This document shows positions 36,687 to 46,306 of a stretch of DNA of 64,000 nucleotides, one piece after another. This DNA comes from Paenibacillus sp. FSL W8-0186 (GTDB taxonomy: Bacteria > Bacillota > Bacilli > Paenibacillales > Paenibacillaceae). Positions within the stretch are counted from its first letter, which is position 1. Every line of letters starts with the position of its first letter. The DNA lies in assembly GCF_037969765.1 (NCBI RefSeq), contig NZ_CP150207.1:1040001-1104000 (forward strand). The letters are read 5' to 3'. Both the position numbers and the translations under genes were made by a program. Under the pieces are notes generated by a model. It ran no database searches, was not told the origin of the DNA, and worked only from the letters and a program-made list of their open reading frames with translations.

Positions 36687-37826
36687 TTACAAGCCTAATT
36701 TATGCCCCTTCTCCAAACGTTGAATTTGCTCCTCGCTGCTTTCGGCAAGTTCTCTGAACTGATTAATGGTTTCCCGCATTTTAGGGAGCGCATTCTGCTT
36801 ATAAGTGCTAATGGAATCCAAGGCGGACAGCACGTCAGTAAACGCTTGTTTCAGCGTATCTACCGAAATGCTCGTTTCAAGAGCCTGCTTTTGAATGGCC
36901 GCACCTTGATCTTTCAGCATTCTGGAGGTGCTGCTGATTAAGTTGTTCGTCGTTTGATTGAGGAGTTCAATCTTTTTCAGGACAATTTTTTGATTATAAA
37001 GTGCGCTTGCTACAGTAACCGATATTTTCAGGGCGGAAACCGTAACGTTTCTGGCTCTGTCGACTCCTCTAATCAACTCTTTATTATTTCGCATGACGAC
37101 TTCAATGGCCATGATTCCCTGCTGATTGACGACCAGCATTTGCTGCAGATCCATCACGCGCTGGCGCAAAGGAAATAGCACTTCTTCGGTGATGAATCTG
37201 ATTTTGTCTTCGGATTCCTGCCGAAGCTTTGCCGCACCAAGCTGGGATTCGATTTCTTCGTCCATCAGCATGCCTAATTGGATTTCCTTTTGCAGCTTTT
37301 TCGTAAGTTCTCGGAGTGCCTGCTGTTCAAACTCTAGTGTCGTATTATCGTTCTTCAGCACGGATTTGCCTTTATCGAGCGAGCTGATGATACCGGAAAT
37401 GACGGCGTCGGCTTTTTCGAATTTGGCAAAATAATGCCGCAGCGGATTAAAGAATTTGCCCAGGATGCCGGTCTTAGTAAAGTCGATCAAACTCGGGTCT
37501 AAATCTTTTAATTGGATATGCAGCTCCGTCAAGCCTCTGGCAACCTGGCCGCCGTCATCGCCCGTTTTTGATAAGTTTCCGACAGAGACATGCAGCAGGG
37601 CGTTTTTCTCCGAGGATACCCTCATGGTGCTCATGCCGAAGCTGTCAATCGATTGTAATATTGCTTTCCGTTTCTCCAGCGACTCGATATCTAAATCCAA
37701 AATCGCCGAGACATTGTTCAAGGCCAGCTCTTTGAGCTGCGAGACTTCCTCATTATCGGGCTTTACCTGCTCCTCAATAGCAGACTTGATCTCTTCCGGA
37801 TTGATAACTTCCATCGAAAATGACAT
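36687..37826 (-). CDS. toxic anion resistance protein, TelA/YaaN family
   Basis: A 379-residue soluble, helix-rich protein. The family signature region RELTKKLQKEIQLGMLMDEE and the long central coiled coil are present, and a second conserved part runs over NVTVSALKISVTVASALYNQKIVL. TelA relatives are tied to tellurite tolerance and to envelope stress. The start has AGGAGG 7 bases upstream. It is third in a minus-strand operon after an XpaC-like gene and a VWA gene, the same pairing as xpaC-yaaN in Bacillus. Confidence 0.9.
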   Translation of the reverse strand: MSFSMEVINPEEIKSAIEEQVKPDNEEVSQLKELALNNVSAILDLDIESLEKRKAILQSIDSFGMSTMRVSSEKNALLHVSVGNLSKTGDDGGQVARGLTELHIQLKDLDPSLIDFTKTGILGKFFNPLRHYFAKFEKADAVISGIISSLDKGKSVLKNDNTTLEFEQQALRELTKKLQKEIQLGMLMDEEIESQLGAAKLRQESEDKIRFITEEVLFPLRQRVMDLQQMLVVNQQGIMAIEVVMRNNKELIRGVDRARNVTVSALKISVTVASALYNQKIVLKKIELLNQTTNNLISSTSRMLKDQGAAIQKQALETSISVDTLKQAFTDVLSALDSISTYKQNALPKMRETINQFRELAESSEEQIQRLEKGHKLGL

Positions 37827-37852
37827 GTCATTCCTCCTCTTGATTAAGAAAT

Positions 37853-39541
37853 CTACATTTGAACGTTAAGCAGGTTGCTGATCTTATACACCACATCATC
37901 GGTATCGGCATTGATGCTGGCTGCTTCATTAATGCTGGAAATGCTCTCGAGCGCCTTGATGTTGGCATTGTAGCCAATCGTGTAAATCGGGATCTTGTAG
38001 GTCTCGATCAAACCTCGGATATCTTTAAGGGAGTGCCCTTCATTGGTTTCTCCGTCGCTTAATACAAAAATCAGCGGTTTCACATCGGGGTTAGCCGCGA
38101 GCTCGTCTTGGAGCATCTTTACTGCGACCACAATGCCGTCAAATGTTGCTGTTCCTCCGCTAGCCTGAAGGCTGTTAATCGCACCGACAAACATAGACTG
38201 GTGATTCGTATCGTATTTACCGATCGGCAGATTGATGGTTACGTCGTCGGAATAAGAAACGAAGCCGATACTGTTGTTGCGGCCCAGGTATTTCTGACCG
38301 GTTAACAGTGATTCCTTCAATCGATTTAAAGGCTCGCCTGCCATACTGCCGGAGACATCAGCTACGAATACGGCGGCAATCGGCTTGTTGCCGTCCTTTT
38401 TTTCCTTCCATAGCTTTTGCGCCGCCGATAAAGTATTTCCGTCAACTACATCCAGCTCTGCACGATAATCATCAAGGCCGTTGAAGCCTTTTTTCTTGGC
38501 TAGGCTCTGGTATTTATCCTGCTGGGTAAACTCTGCAAATTTCTTGATGATCTCCAGTTTCTCCTGAGGCAAATCGCCCAGGGCATATAGCGGGCTGTCA
38601 TGCCGGACGCCAAAAGGCGTAAATACATAGCCGCCCTTCAGATCTTGAGAATTCGCGTAAATTTGATATTCCAGAACGAAGGCATCCAGCATGCCTGTGT
38701 GCGCAGCCTCGCGCATTTGCAGCGTAGTTGAAGCGGTAAAAGGAACGTTGGCCTGGAATTTCTCGAACCCTTGAACCGCTTTGTCGCCAAGTAAATTGGA
38801 GCTGTCGAAGGTCTTGAGCGCCGTGATTAGAAAGTTAATGCCCGTGGAGCTGGCAAAAGGATCCGTGTACCCCATGGACAGCTCGTTATCGGCGATAGCC
38901 TCTGTAATCGTCTTGACATTTAAAGCCCCGTATTTGTCTACCAATTCATCGTATTTAGCTTTACTGGATACAATGCCTGCCACGTTACCGGCAAGACGGT
39001 TGGATATCAGCTGGGTCTTAATGCCCTGCGCCTTGACCATTTCTCCCCAGAGCTCATTGGAAGGGGTAAAAGCGTCAGGGATATACTTGCCTGATCTTAT
39101 GTAATCTGTTGCTGTACCTGAAGCGATGTTGCGGATCTTGACGGAAACCGCCTTGCCGTTCACGGTGATCTTAGCGCTGTTGAAGTCTTCAGCCACCTCA
39201 TTCAGCCATCCATCGACTCCTGTGCCAGATTTCTCTGTAGAGGAGAAGATCTCGACAAAGCTGTCTGTCGTGTTGTCCACGGATATCGGAAATTTAGAAA
39301 TATCGGGAAGGGAGTCGCCGACGGACACGGGATCAAGATCGATTTGCCCCTTAATGGCTTCCGCGCTAGTAACTCTAATATCTTTATAAAGCTTTTCAAG
39401 GCGTTTATTTGCATCTTCCGAGGATATTTGCGTTTGGGATTTGCCCAAATTAGATGTTAAGTTAATGCCAAAATAGATAAGAGCAAATACAACTACGGCA
39501 ATGATCGCTAAAGTTAAAAACGCTTTGCCTTTGCTGGCCAT
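37853..39541 (-). CDS. membrane-anchored binding-protein/VWA fusion
   Basis: A 562-residue protein with one N-terminal membrane helix (about 8-28) and a large outside part. Residues ~85-340 resemble a periplasmic binding-type fold, with DAFTPSNELWGEMVKA and the segment IADNELSMGYTDPFASSTG. Residues ~385-560 are a von Willebrand A domain with MIDAS motif DVSGSMAG and a later LSDGETNEG. Such fusions may sense or bind ligand and relay to partners. AGGAAAGGAAG precedes the ATG. It is in an operon between the XpaC-like and TelA genes, 16 and 26 bases apart. The function is unknown. Confidence 0.85.
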   Translation of the reverse strand: MASKGKAFLTLAIIAVVVFALIYFGINLTSNLGKSQTQISSEDANKRLEKLYKDIRVTSAEAIKGQIDLDPVSVGDSLPDISKFPISVDNTTDSFVEIFSSTEKSGTGVDGWLNEVAEDFNSAKITVNGKAVSVKIRNIASGTATDYIRSGKYIPDAFTPSNELWGEMVKAQGIKTQLISNRLAGNVAGIVSSKAKYDELVDKYGALNVKTITEAIADNELSMGYTDPFASSTGINFLITALKTFDSSNLLGDKAVQGFEKFQANVPFTASTTLQMREAAHTGMLDAFVLEYQIYANSQDLKGGYVFTPFGVRHDSPLYALGDLPQEKLEIIKKFAEFTQQDKYQSLAKKKGFNGLDDYRAELDVVDGNTLSAAQKLWKEKKDGNKPIAAVFVADVSGSMAGEPLNRLKESLLTGQKYLGRNNSIGFVSYSDDVTINLPIGKYDTNHQSMFVGAINSLQASGGTATFDGIVVAVKMLQDELAANPDVKPLIFVLSDGETNEGHSLKDIRGLIETYKIPIYTIGYNANIKALESISSINEAASINADTDDVVYKISNLLNVQM

Positions 39542-39556
39542 TCACATCTTCCTTTC

Positions 39557-40297
39557 CTACTTATAGTATTTGGTCTGATTGATTAGAGCATCTATTTCCT
39601 TCATGCAGGGCATCTCCTCAATTTCGCGGTAATCCGTGCTTCCAAGCAGAGATATTTCCAGCAGCAGCTTATCCAGCTTGAGCAGGATTTCTTCATTTGC
39701 TTCAAGGTACCCTGTCACATAAGCGAGATATTCGTGGTAGAGCTTTGTTTTTTGTTGAACTATTTTTTCTGAAAACTGCCTAGCGGTATGTTGACCGGTA
39801 AAAATAGGGAACTCGGAAGCATTGAAGACGCTAAGCTTGTTCAGAATGCCTTTGATATTGAGGTAGAACAGCTGCTCAACCTCATGAATTACCGAATTGA
39901 ACCTCTTATAGCTCAGCTCAGCCGGATCAAATCTTTGACTAAGAACATCGGCGAAGGTGTCCTTTCTCTTCTCCATGCGATCCAGTTGATCCAAAGCGAG
40001 AAGAATATCCTTTTTAAGCGCTTTTTCATTTTTGTAATGGCTGAGAGCGATTATGTAGTCTTCGTGTGTTTGTATGTCTCTTACAGGCGTTACAACAGGA
40101 ACTTTAATGACCCAGATATAGCTCCCGTAAAGCACGATAAGGATGCTAATGATTAACAGGGTAATGCCGAATGCTGTCTGGAAAGCGCTCGCTCCCCCGA
40201 TTTCCACCCCTATTAATCCCGGGGACAAAATGACAATATTCAGGAATACGATTCCGACAATAAGTCCCGCCAGTTTAAAGATATTCGAACTATTCAA
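39557..40297 (-). CDS. XpaC-like membrane protein
   Basis: A 246-residue protein with two N-terminal membrane helices (about 6-27 and 40-62), then a helical cytoplasmic domain. It resembles the XpaC family (named for hydrolysis of 5-bromo-4-chloroindolyl phosphate) by the IQTHEDYIIALSHYKNEKAL region and by gene order with TelA. I start it at a TTG at 40297 because GAGGAGGTG lies 8 bases upstream; an ATG 33 codons earlier has no ribosome site and the extra residues look non-coding. It is the first gene of a three-gene operon. Confidence 0.75.
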   Translation of the reverse strand: MNSSNIFKLAGLIVGIVFLNIVILSPGLIGVEIGGASAFQTAFGITLLIISILIVLYGSYIWVIKVPVVTPVRDIQTHEDYIIALSHYKNEKALKKDILLALDQLDRMEKRKDTFADVLSQRFDPAELSYKRFNSVIHEVEQLFYLNIKGILNKLSVFNASEFPIFTGQHTARQFSEKIVQQKTKLYHEYLAYVTGYLEANEEILLKLDKLLLEISLLGSTDYREIEEMPCMKEIDALINQTKYYK

Positions 40298-40477
40298 AAT
40301 ACACACCTCCTCTGCTAAAGCTAGGGGGATAGGATGGATCGTTGTGATAATTTTAACAGAGTTTAACTGCAGGAGCTCCAAATATTTCTTAATCATTAAG
40401 ATATTATAATGGTCCTGTTTCTGTTATTACGTTAATGCATTGGCAATTGTTTCAAAATGTATTTAGATCCTCCAAAG

Positions 40478-40590
40478 GGTGAACTGGAACTGGACGATGA
40501 TGGTCATTAAATATTGCCGCTTATTCATGGAGAAGAGGGGGGTTAGAGCCGTAGCAAGGGAGTGTTCGGGCGGGTCATCTACTGCTGTGG
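40478..40590 (+). pseudogene. 3' remnant of the DUF559-type nuclease gene
   Basis: This stretch aligns base for base with the 3' end of the gene at 55125-55808, around 55668-55775. Shared blocks include GTCATTAAATATTGCCGCTTA, GTGGAGAAG-like, TTAGAGCCGTA and GGGCGGGTCATCTACT. The frame is broken by indels and substitutions, and no 5' part remains. It is followed by the same palindromic repeat as the intact copy. Confidence 0.8.
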
Positions 40591-40617
40591 TTTCCACTTA
40601 ATGTCGTCGTACGATTG

Positions 40618-40760
40618 TATATGAAAATTCATATGGATCTTACTCGCTCAGAGTAAAAAGGATGGATTTGTATGAAAAATCAAATAGAATTTATCATTTA
40701 GCGTTTAATTCGATAAATCTATACGAAAAATCATACAAATTAATAGACATACAGGTGGAA
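40618..40760. repeat. triple-palindrome element, copy 1
   Basis: Three short palindromic words follow in order: TATGAAAATTCATATGGAT at 40620, TTTGTATGAAAAATCAAATA at ~40667, and CTATACGAAAAATCATACAA at ~40719. The last two are inverted relative to each other, giving ~30-base arms around TTTAGCGTTTAATT. It is closely similar to copy 2 at 55952. Confidence 0.85.
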
Positions 40761-40774
40761 TGATAGGGATTTAC

Positions 40775-40972
40775 GATGCCAGGCCCATCATGATGATGCT
40801 CTTCGTTTATATATTTGGCGGAGCAATGAACACCGGCAATGGAACAAATATCGCTTTTGAGCGATTTTCATTTCATGCCGGTCGTCAATCCTCCATATTA
40901 GGCGGTCATGTGGCAGCGACGTTCAGATTGAACGTGTTGTTACGCCTTTTCCTTGGCATCCCCTCCAGTTAT
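40775..40972 (+). pseudogene. remnant of an ABC-2 (DrrB-type) permease gene
   Basis: The reading frame from ~40760 encodes PIMMMLFVYIFGGAMNTG, then loses similarity, then SSILGGHVAATFRLNV. These are the two most conserved stretches of DrrB-like ABC-2 permeases, here brought too close together as if the middle were deleted, with no 3' half. I read it as a decayed fragment; a chance short protein is possible. Confidence 0.5.
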
Positions 40973-41557
40973 TTATGATGCATTGGCACGACCGCCTTTG
41001 TTTCGTCCCCGGCTGCTCCATGGTGTTCCTAGAAGCGGGAGTGCCCAGCGGTCTAACCCGTACCAACCTGCGACCTTCCAGGCGAGCACAATCCAGGTAG
41101 CGAGTATGAACAATAGCGGATTTGTACTCAAGGTGCCTGCAAACAGGAAGCTGGCATTCATGAAGGCGCCGAAGAAGGCGGCGATTCCGGTCAATAAGCC
41201 AAGGATGAGGCCAAGCCCCACAAGCAGCTCGCCGAAAGCAACGAGGTAAGAGAACAGCGTGGCGTTCGGCAGCACCATGTTTTCAAGAAATGACGCATAC
41301 CATCCGGTTACATCCTTTCCTTCCGCCGCTTTGCCGACGGCTCCTTTAATGAATCCGGTCAGTCCCGCGCCGGCATTGCTCCCAACCCACTGATCGCTGG
41401 TAACCTTGTGCCAACCCGCACTTAACCAGGCATAGCCCAGGTATAAGCGAATGATTAACCATATGGGCGCAGATCTCGTGTTACTGAACAGGAAATTAGA
41501 TACCGGGTTCTCAGGAATAATGATGTTTTTACCTTTGAATTGTTCTTTGATTGCCAT
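40973..41557 (-). CDS. DoxX-family membrane protein
   Basis: A 194-residue membrane protein with four helices. DoxX features are RLYLGYAWLSAGWHKV in helix 1, YLVAFGELLVGLGLILGL in helix 2, and FGAFMNASFLFAGT. The family includes thiosulfate:quinone oxidoreductase subunits and MnoA-type redox partners; the exact role here is not known. A weak GAGGAGATGATGAA site precedes the ATG at 41557. It is divergent from the cellulase cluster. Confidence 0.88.
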   Translation of the reverse strand: MAIKEQFKGKNIIIPENPVSNFLFSNTRSAPIWLIIRLYLGYAWLSAGWHKVTSDQWVGSNAGAGLTGFIKGAVGKAAEGKDVTGWYASFLENMVLPNATLFSYLVAFGELLVGLGLILGLLTGIAAFFGAFMNASFLFAGTLSTNPLLFILATWIVLAWKVAGWYGLDRWALPLLGTPWSSRGRNKGGRANAS

Positions 41558-41783
41558 TTCATCATCTCCTCATTATTACAATTTTTAATCATCCAAATTT
41601 TATCGTATCTTATTTGCCATGACCCCGAAAGGAGAATTATGGATAGCTTGGATCAAGATAGAAGTAAATGTGGATTTATTATTCGATACCTCTAAAACAG
41701 CATCGTTGGCCATTTGTTGGATTTCAGAATGCAGCAAATAATTTAATCATTGCCTAAAATTTGGCAAATGATGTAATATTATA

Positions 41784-41797
41784 TGTAGGCGCTTACA
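41784..41797 (+). promoter_or_regulatory. probable cre site before the cellulase/xylanase cluster
   Basis: TGTAGGCGCTTACA matches TGWAANCGNTNWCA with one mismatch and is nearly palindromic. It is 81 bases before the first gene of the cluster. CcpA control of plant-polymer enzymes is common in Firmicutes; control here is inferred. The rest of the 41558-41877 gap shows nothing else I can name. Confidence 0.55.
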
Positions 41798-41877
41798 AAA
41801 ATAGAAAAGAAAGGAGACTCATAGTTTTGAGGGGAACGGAGGAATATCATTCATTTAAGTTTTGAGGAGGTATGATA

Positions 41878-43596
41878 ATGCTCCTGAAGTCAAGAGTGGC
41901 TAGCCTGTTCGGCGTGTTGTTACTGTTGATTAGCAGTTTGCTGTGGCCCCCGGCAGCGCAGCAGGTTCATGCAGCTCCGGCGGGGGTAACTCCAGGGGCG
42001 CTGTCGCAAGTCACGTCGTTCGGCAATAATCCGAGCGGCCTGAAAATGTATATCTACGTACCTCGCAACTTGGCTGCAAATCCCGCATTGCTGGTGGCTG
42101 TTCATTACTGCTCGGGCTCGGCCTCGGCGTTCTACAACGGCTACGCACGTGACTACGTTACGGCAGCAGAGCAATACGGCTACATCATCGTCTTTCCGGA
42201 GAGCACCCACAGCCAATACAGCAACTGCTTCGACGTATGGAGCCCGCAGGCGCTTACCCGCGGCGGCGGCAGCGACCCGGTTGGCATCATGTCGATGGTG
42301 TCATGGACTGAGGCGAACTACAATATCGACTCAAGCCGAATCTACGTGATGGGCGCGTCCTCGGGCGCAATGATGACCAACGTCCTGCTTGCCGAGTACC
42401 CGGACGTCTTCGCTGCCGGGACTTCATTCATGGGCGTGCCGGCCACCTGCTTTGCCACCGGAAGTGCTACTAATTTCTGGAGCAGTCAGTGCGCGAACGG
42501 CCAGATTTCCAAAACCGCCCAACAGTGGGGCGATGCTGCTCGTGCGATGTACCCTGGCTACACTGGCAGCTATCCGCGCATCCAGCTCTGGCACGGAACT
42601 GTCGACAGTACGCTGAGCTACAATAACTTTGCGGAGGCTATCAAGCAGTGGACCAATCTGCACGGTATCCCCGCCACCCCGGTCTTCACGGACAGCCCGC
42701 AGGCGAGCTGGATCCGCACTCGCTATGGCGGCAGCTCTGCTCAGCCAGCGCTTGAGGCGATCAGCGTGCAGGGCGCCGGACATACCATTCCCGCGGCCGG
42801 GATGGTCGCCTATTCCATCGCCTTCCTCGGCCTGAACAGCAGCGGTGGAGGCAGCACGACGGTACCGCCAGCCCCGACAGGTCTGACAGCCACGTCAGGC
42901 AACGCCAGCGTGTCGTTAAGCTGGGCGGCTTCGCCGGGTGCTTCCAGCTATACGGTGAAACGGGCGACGATGAGCGGCGGACCATACACGGACGTGGCGA
43001 CTGAAATTACGGCGACGAGCTATACAAACACCGGACTGACGAACGGTACGACATACTATTATGTCGTCAGCGCATCCAATAGCGCGGGGAACAGCCCGAA
43101 CTCCGCGCAAGCGAGCGCAACGCCGGCTAGCAGCGGCACGAGTACCGGAAATCTTGTCGTTCAATACAAAGCCGGGGACACGAATGCCACCGATAACCAG
43201 AGCAGGCCTCATTTTAATATCAAAAACAACGGTACGGCCCCCGTTAACCTGAGCGGCCTCAAGCTCCGCTATTACTTCACGAAGGACGGTACCGCGGACA
43301 TGAGCGCTTGGATCGACTGGGCGCAAATCGGCAGCAGCAATATCCAGATCGCTTTTGGCAGCCATAACGGCACGAACTCGGATACGTATGTAGAATTGAG
43401 CTTCTCTGCTGGCGCAGGCTCGATTGCAGCGGGGGGCCAATCCGGCGAGATCCAGCTGAGAATGGCAAAGAGCGACTGGTCGAATCTGAATGAATCGAAC
43501 GACTATTCTTACGATCCGACGAAAACGGCGTTCGCGGATTGGAATCGGGTTGTGCTGTATCAGAACGGAGTACCGGTATGGGGAGTTCAACCATAA
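41878..43596 (+). CDS. secreted CE1-type esterase with fn3 and CBM3
   Basis: A 572-residue secreted esterase. The signal peptide is 1-~33. The catalytic domain (about 45-315) is of the PHB depolymerase/CE1 type, with nucleophile motif GASSG in YVMGASSGAMM and a His near GAGHTIP. Enzymes of this group remove acetyl or feruloyl groups from xylan, or cleave PHA. The cluster context favours a xylan esterase. An fn3 module follows (about 328-415), then a CBM3 that binds crystalline cellulose (about 425-572). The ATG at 41878 is 7 bases from GAGGAGG; one at 41872 is too close. It is first in the six-gene cluster. Confidence 0.9.
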   Translation: MLLKSRVASLFGVLLLLISSLLWPPAAQQVHAAPAGVTPGALSQVTSFGNNPSGLKMYIYVPRNLAANPALLVAVHYCSGSASAFYNGYARDYVTAAEQYGYIIVFPESTHSQYSNCFDVWSPQALTRGGGSDPVGIMSMVSWTEANYNIDSSRIYVMGASSGAMMTNVLLAEYPDVFAAGTSFMGVPATCFATGSATNFWSSQCANGQISKTAQQWGDAARAMYPGYTGSYPRIQLWHGTVDSTLSYNNFAEAIKQWTNLHGIPATPVFTDSPQASWIRTRYGGSSAQPALEAISVQGAGHTIPAAGMVAYSIAFLGLNSSGGGSTTVPPAPTGLTATSGNASVSLSWAASPGASSYTVKRATMSGGPYTDVATEITATSYTNTGLTNGTTYYYVVSASNSAGNSPNSAQASATPASSGTSTGNLVVQYKAGDTNATDNQSRPHFNIKNNGTAPVNLSGLKLRYYFTKDGTADMSAWIDWAQIGSSNIQIAFGSHNGTNSDTYVELSFSAGAGSIAAGGQSGEIQLRMAKSDWSNLNESNDYSYDPTKTAFADWNRVVLYQNGVPVWGVQP

Positions 43597-43644
43597 GCGA
43601 TATGCCGAGAATTCAAATGTACGCAAGAGAGGAGATGATCTTCT

Positions 43645-46215
43645 ATGAGAATGTTATCGTTCAGGGCAATGACGATGCTCCTTGTCCTTTGCCTTATCGC
43701 TCCCCTGTATGCTGCGGTTCCTGCAGCGGCCAATACCGTTCTCCTTCAGCACGGCTTTGAGGACGGGACAACACAGGGCTGGGCTCCGCGAGGAGAAGAT
43801 GAAATGCTGTCATCCTCGACCGGAACGGCTGCGCGAACCGGGAGCAGGGGGCTGCACGTCAGCGGCCGTACCGAATCGTGGAATGGAGCATCCCTGGATG
43901 TTACTTCCCAAATGCAGGTCGGACAAACGTATTTATTCACCGGCTGGATCAAGCTGGCGTCCGGTTCAGGCACGGTGTACATGTCGCTCGATACGACCAA
44001 AAACGGGACAAGATCATACAGCCAGCTTTACTCCGCAACGGCAGCGTCCGGCGGCTGGGTGGAATTCAAGGCGGAATACAAATACCGGGAACCGCTGGAG
44101 AACGTGTCCGTTTATTTTGAAGTACCGAACAACCCGACCGTCGACTTTTATTTAGACGACTTCCGTATGGAGCAGCTCCCGGATCGTGGTCCGATTACGA
44201 TAGAGCCGGATATTCCATCCTTGAAGGACGTGTTCACGGGAGACTTCCTGTTCGGGGCAGCCTTTGAGAATTTCGAGTTAATCGAGGCGGCCGACCGTCA
44301 ATTATTGACGAAACACTTCAACAGCTTGACGCCGGGCAATGTGCTCAAATGGGACAGTACGCAGCCTCAGGAGGGCGAGTTTAACTTTGAACCTTCCGAT
44401 CAGGCCGTACAGTTTGCACTGGACAACGGGCAGCAAGTTCGCGGGCATACTTTGGTCTGGCATAATCAAACGCCTGATTGGGTATTCCGCGACAGCAACG
44501 GCAATCTCGCCAGCAAGCAGCTGCTGTATCAGCGTATGGAAGCTCACATTAATGAGGTAGTCGGGCGATACAAAGGCAAAATTTATGCTTGGGACGTGGT
44601 CAATGAGGTGATCGACGCTTCCCAGCCTGACGGTTTGCTCCGCAGCTTATGGTATCAGATCGCAGGCGAGGAATATATCGAGAAAGCGTTCGAATACGCC
44701 CACGCGGCTGATCCCGACGCCCTGCTGTTCATCAACGACTACAACACGCACGAATCCGCCAAAAGCCAGGCGCTCTACAACCTGATCAGCCGATTGAAAG
44801 CGAAGGGCATTCCTGTTCACGGCGTCGGACACCAAACCCATCTCAAGATCAATTATCCGACGATGAGTGAGATCGATTCCTCTATAGCCAAGTTTGCGGC
44901 ACTGAACATCAAGCAGGAAATAACTGAGCTGGATATCGATATTTACAGCGACGATTCCACGAAGTATGATACGCTGCCGGACAATCTGGCTCAGACGCAG
45001 GCGACCCGATACAAGCAATTGTTCGACGTCTTGCTCAAACACAAGGACAAGATTGACAACGTGACCGTTTGGGGCAAAGACGACGGAAACAGTTGGCTGC
45101 GGTCGTTCCCGGTCAATCGCAACAACTGGCCGTTGCTGTTCGATGAACGTCTTCAGTCCAAACCGGCATATTGGGCTATTGTGAACGGCAAACCGACGCA
45201 GCAGCCTCCTGCCACACCGACCGGCTTGACGGCGACAGCCGGCAACGCACAAGTATCCTTGGCCTGGAGCCCAGTCAGCGGTGCAACCAGCTATACGGTG
45301 AAGCGTGCGACGACGAGCGGCGGTCCGTATACGAACGTGGCGACCGGCCTGACGACGGCAAGCTATACGAACACCGGCCTGACGAACGGCACGACGTACT
45401 ATTACGTCGTCAGCGCGTCAAACAGCATAGGTCAAGGCCCGGACTCCGTGCAGGTGAGCGCGACACCGGCGGCCGGCACGCAGGCTCCGTCGGCACCGAC
45501 TGGGCTGGCCGCGACAGCGGGCAATGCACAGGTGTCCTTGACCTGGAACGCGGTCAGCGGTGCAACGAGCTATACGGTGAAGCGCGCGACGACGAGCGGC
45601 GGTCCATACACGGACGTGGCGACCGGCCTGACGACGGCAAGCTACACGAACACCGGCCTGACGAATGGCACGACATACTATTACGTTGTCAGCGCTTCAA
45701 ACAGTGCGGGTCAGAGCCCGAACTCCGCGCAGGTGAGCGCAACGCCGACCGGCGGTTCAACCGCCTCGAACCTCGTGCTGCAGTACAGAGCGGCTGATAC
45801 AAATGCAGCCGACAACCAGATCAAGCCGTCCTTCAACATCAAAAACAACGGTACTTCGGCTGTTGATCTAAGCACGCTCAAAATCCGCTATTACTTCACC
45901 AAGGACGGTTCTGCGGCGGTGAATGGCTGGATCGACTGGGCGCAGCTCGGCGGCAGCAACATTCAGATCTCGTTTGGCAACCATACTGGCACGAATTCGG
46001 ATACGTACGTGGAGCTGAGCTTCTCGTCCGGGGCAGGCTCGATTGCGGCGGGCGGCCAATCCGGTGAAATCCAGCTGCGCATGTCCAAGACGGACTGGTC
46101 GAACTTTAACGAGGAGAACGACTACTCGTTCGATGGGACGAAGACGGCCTTTGCTGACTGGGATCGGGTCGTATTGTACCAGAACGGCCAAATAGTGTGG
46201 GGAACTGCTCCATAA
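43645..46215 (+). CDS. secreted GH10 xylanase with CBM, two fn3 and CBM3
   Basis: An 856-residue secreted endo-beta-1,4-xylanase. After a signal peptide (1-~30) there is a CBM4_9/CBM22-type sandwich (about 32-175), then GH10 (about 190-525) with the acid/base Glu321 in WDVVNEVID and nucleophile Glu428 in ITELDIDIY. Two near-identical fn3 modules (about 530-615 and 622-705) lead to CBM3 (about 708-856). It depolymerises xylan on cellulose-rich walls. GAGGAGATGATC lies before the ATG, and the gene starts 48 bases after the esterase stop. Confidence 0.96.
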   Translation: MRMLSFRAMTMLLVLCLIAPLYAAVPAAANTVLLQHGFEDGTTQGWAPRGEDEMLSSSTGTAARTGSRGLHVSGRTESWNGASLDVTSQMQVGQTYLFTGWIKLASGSGTVYMSLDTTKNGTRSYSQLYSATAASGGWVEFKAEYKYREPLENVSVYFEVPNNPTVDFYLDDFRMEQLPDRGPITIEPDIPSLKDVFTGDFLFGAAFENFELIEAADRQLLTKHFNSLTPGNVLKWDSTQPQEGEFNFEPSDQAVQFALDNGQQVRGHTLVWHNQTPDWVFRDSNGNLASKQLLYQRMEAHINEVVGRYKGKIYAWDVVNEVIDASQPDGLLRSLWYQIAGEEYIEKAFEYAHAADPDALLFINDYNTHESAKSQALYNLISRLKAKGIPVHGVGHQTHLKINYPTMSEIDSSIAKFAALNIKQEITELDIDIYSDDSTKYDTLPDNLAQTQATRYKQLFDVLLKHKDKIDNVTVWGKDDGNSWLRSFPVNRNNWPLLFDERLQSKPAYWAIVNGKPTQQPPATPTGLTATAGNAQVSLAWSPVSGATSYTVKRATTSGGPYTNVATGLTTASYTNTGLTNGTTYYYVVSASNSIGQGPDSVQVSATPAAGTQAPSAPTGLAATAGNAQVSLTWNAVSGATSYTVKRATTSGGPYTDVATGLTTASYTNTGLTNGTTYYYVVSASNSAGQSPNSAQVSATPTGGSTASNLVLQYRAADTNAADNQIKPSFNIKNNGTSAVDLSTLKIRYYFTKDGSAAVNGWIDWAQLGGSNIQISFGNHTGTNSDTYVELSFSSGAGSIAAGGQSGEIQLRMSKTDWSNFNEENDYSFDGTKTAFADWDRVVLYQNGQIVWGTAP

Positions 46216-46306
46216 ACCGATACAGGGGAATGTGCCGGAACCGCTCTTTTGCAGGGCAGACTGGCGGTATCCCTTGCTGCAATGACTATTCCTGGGAGGG
46301 ATCAAA

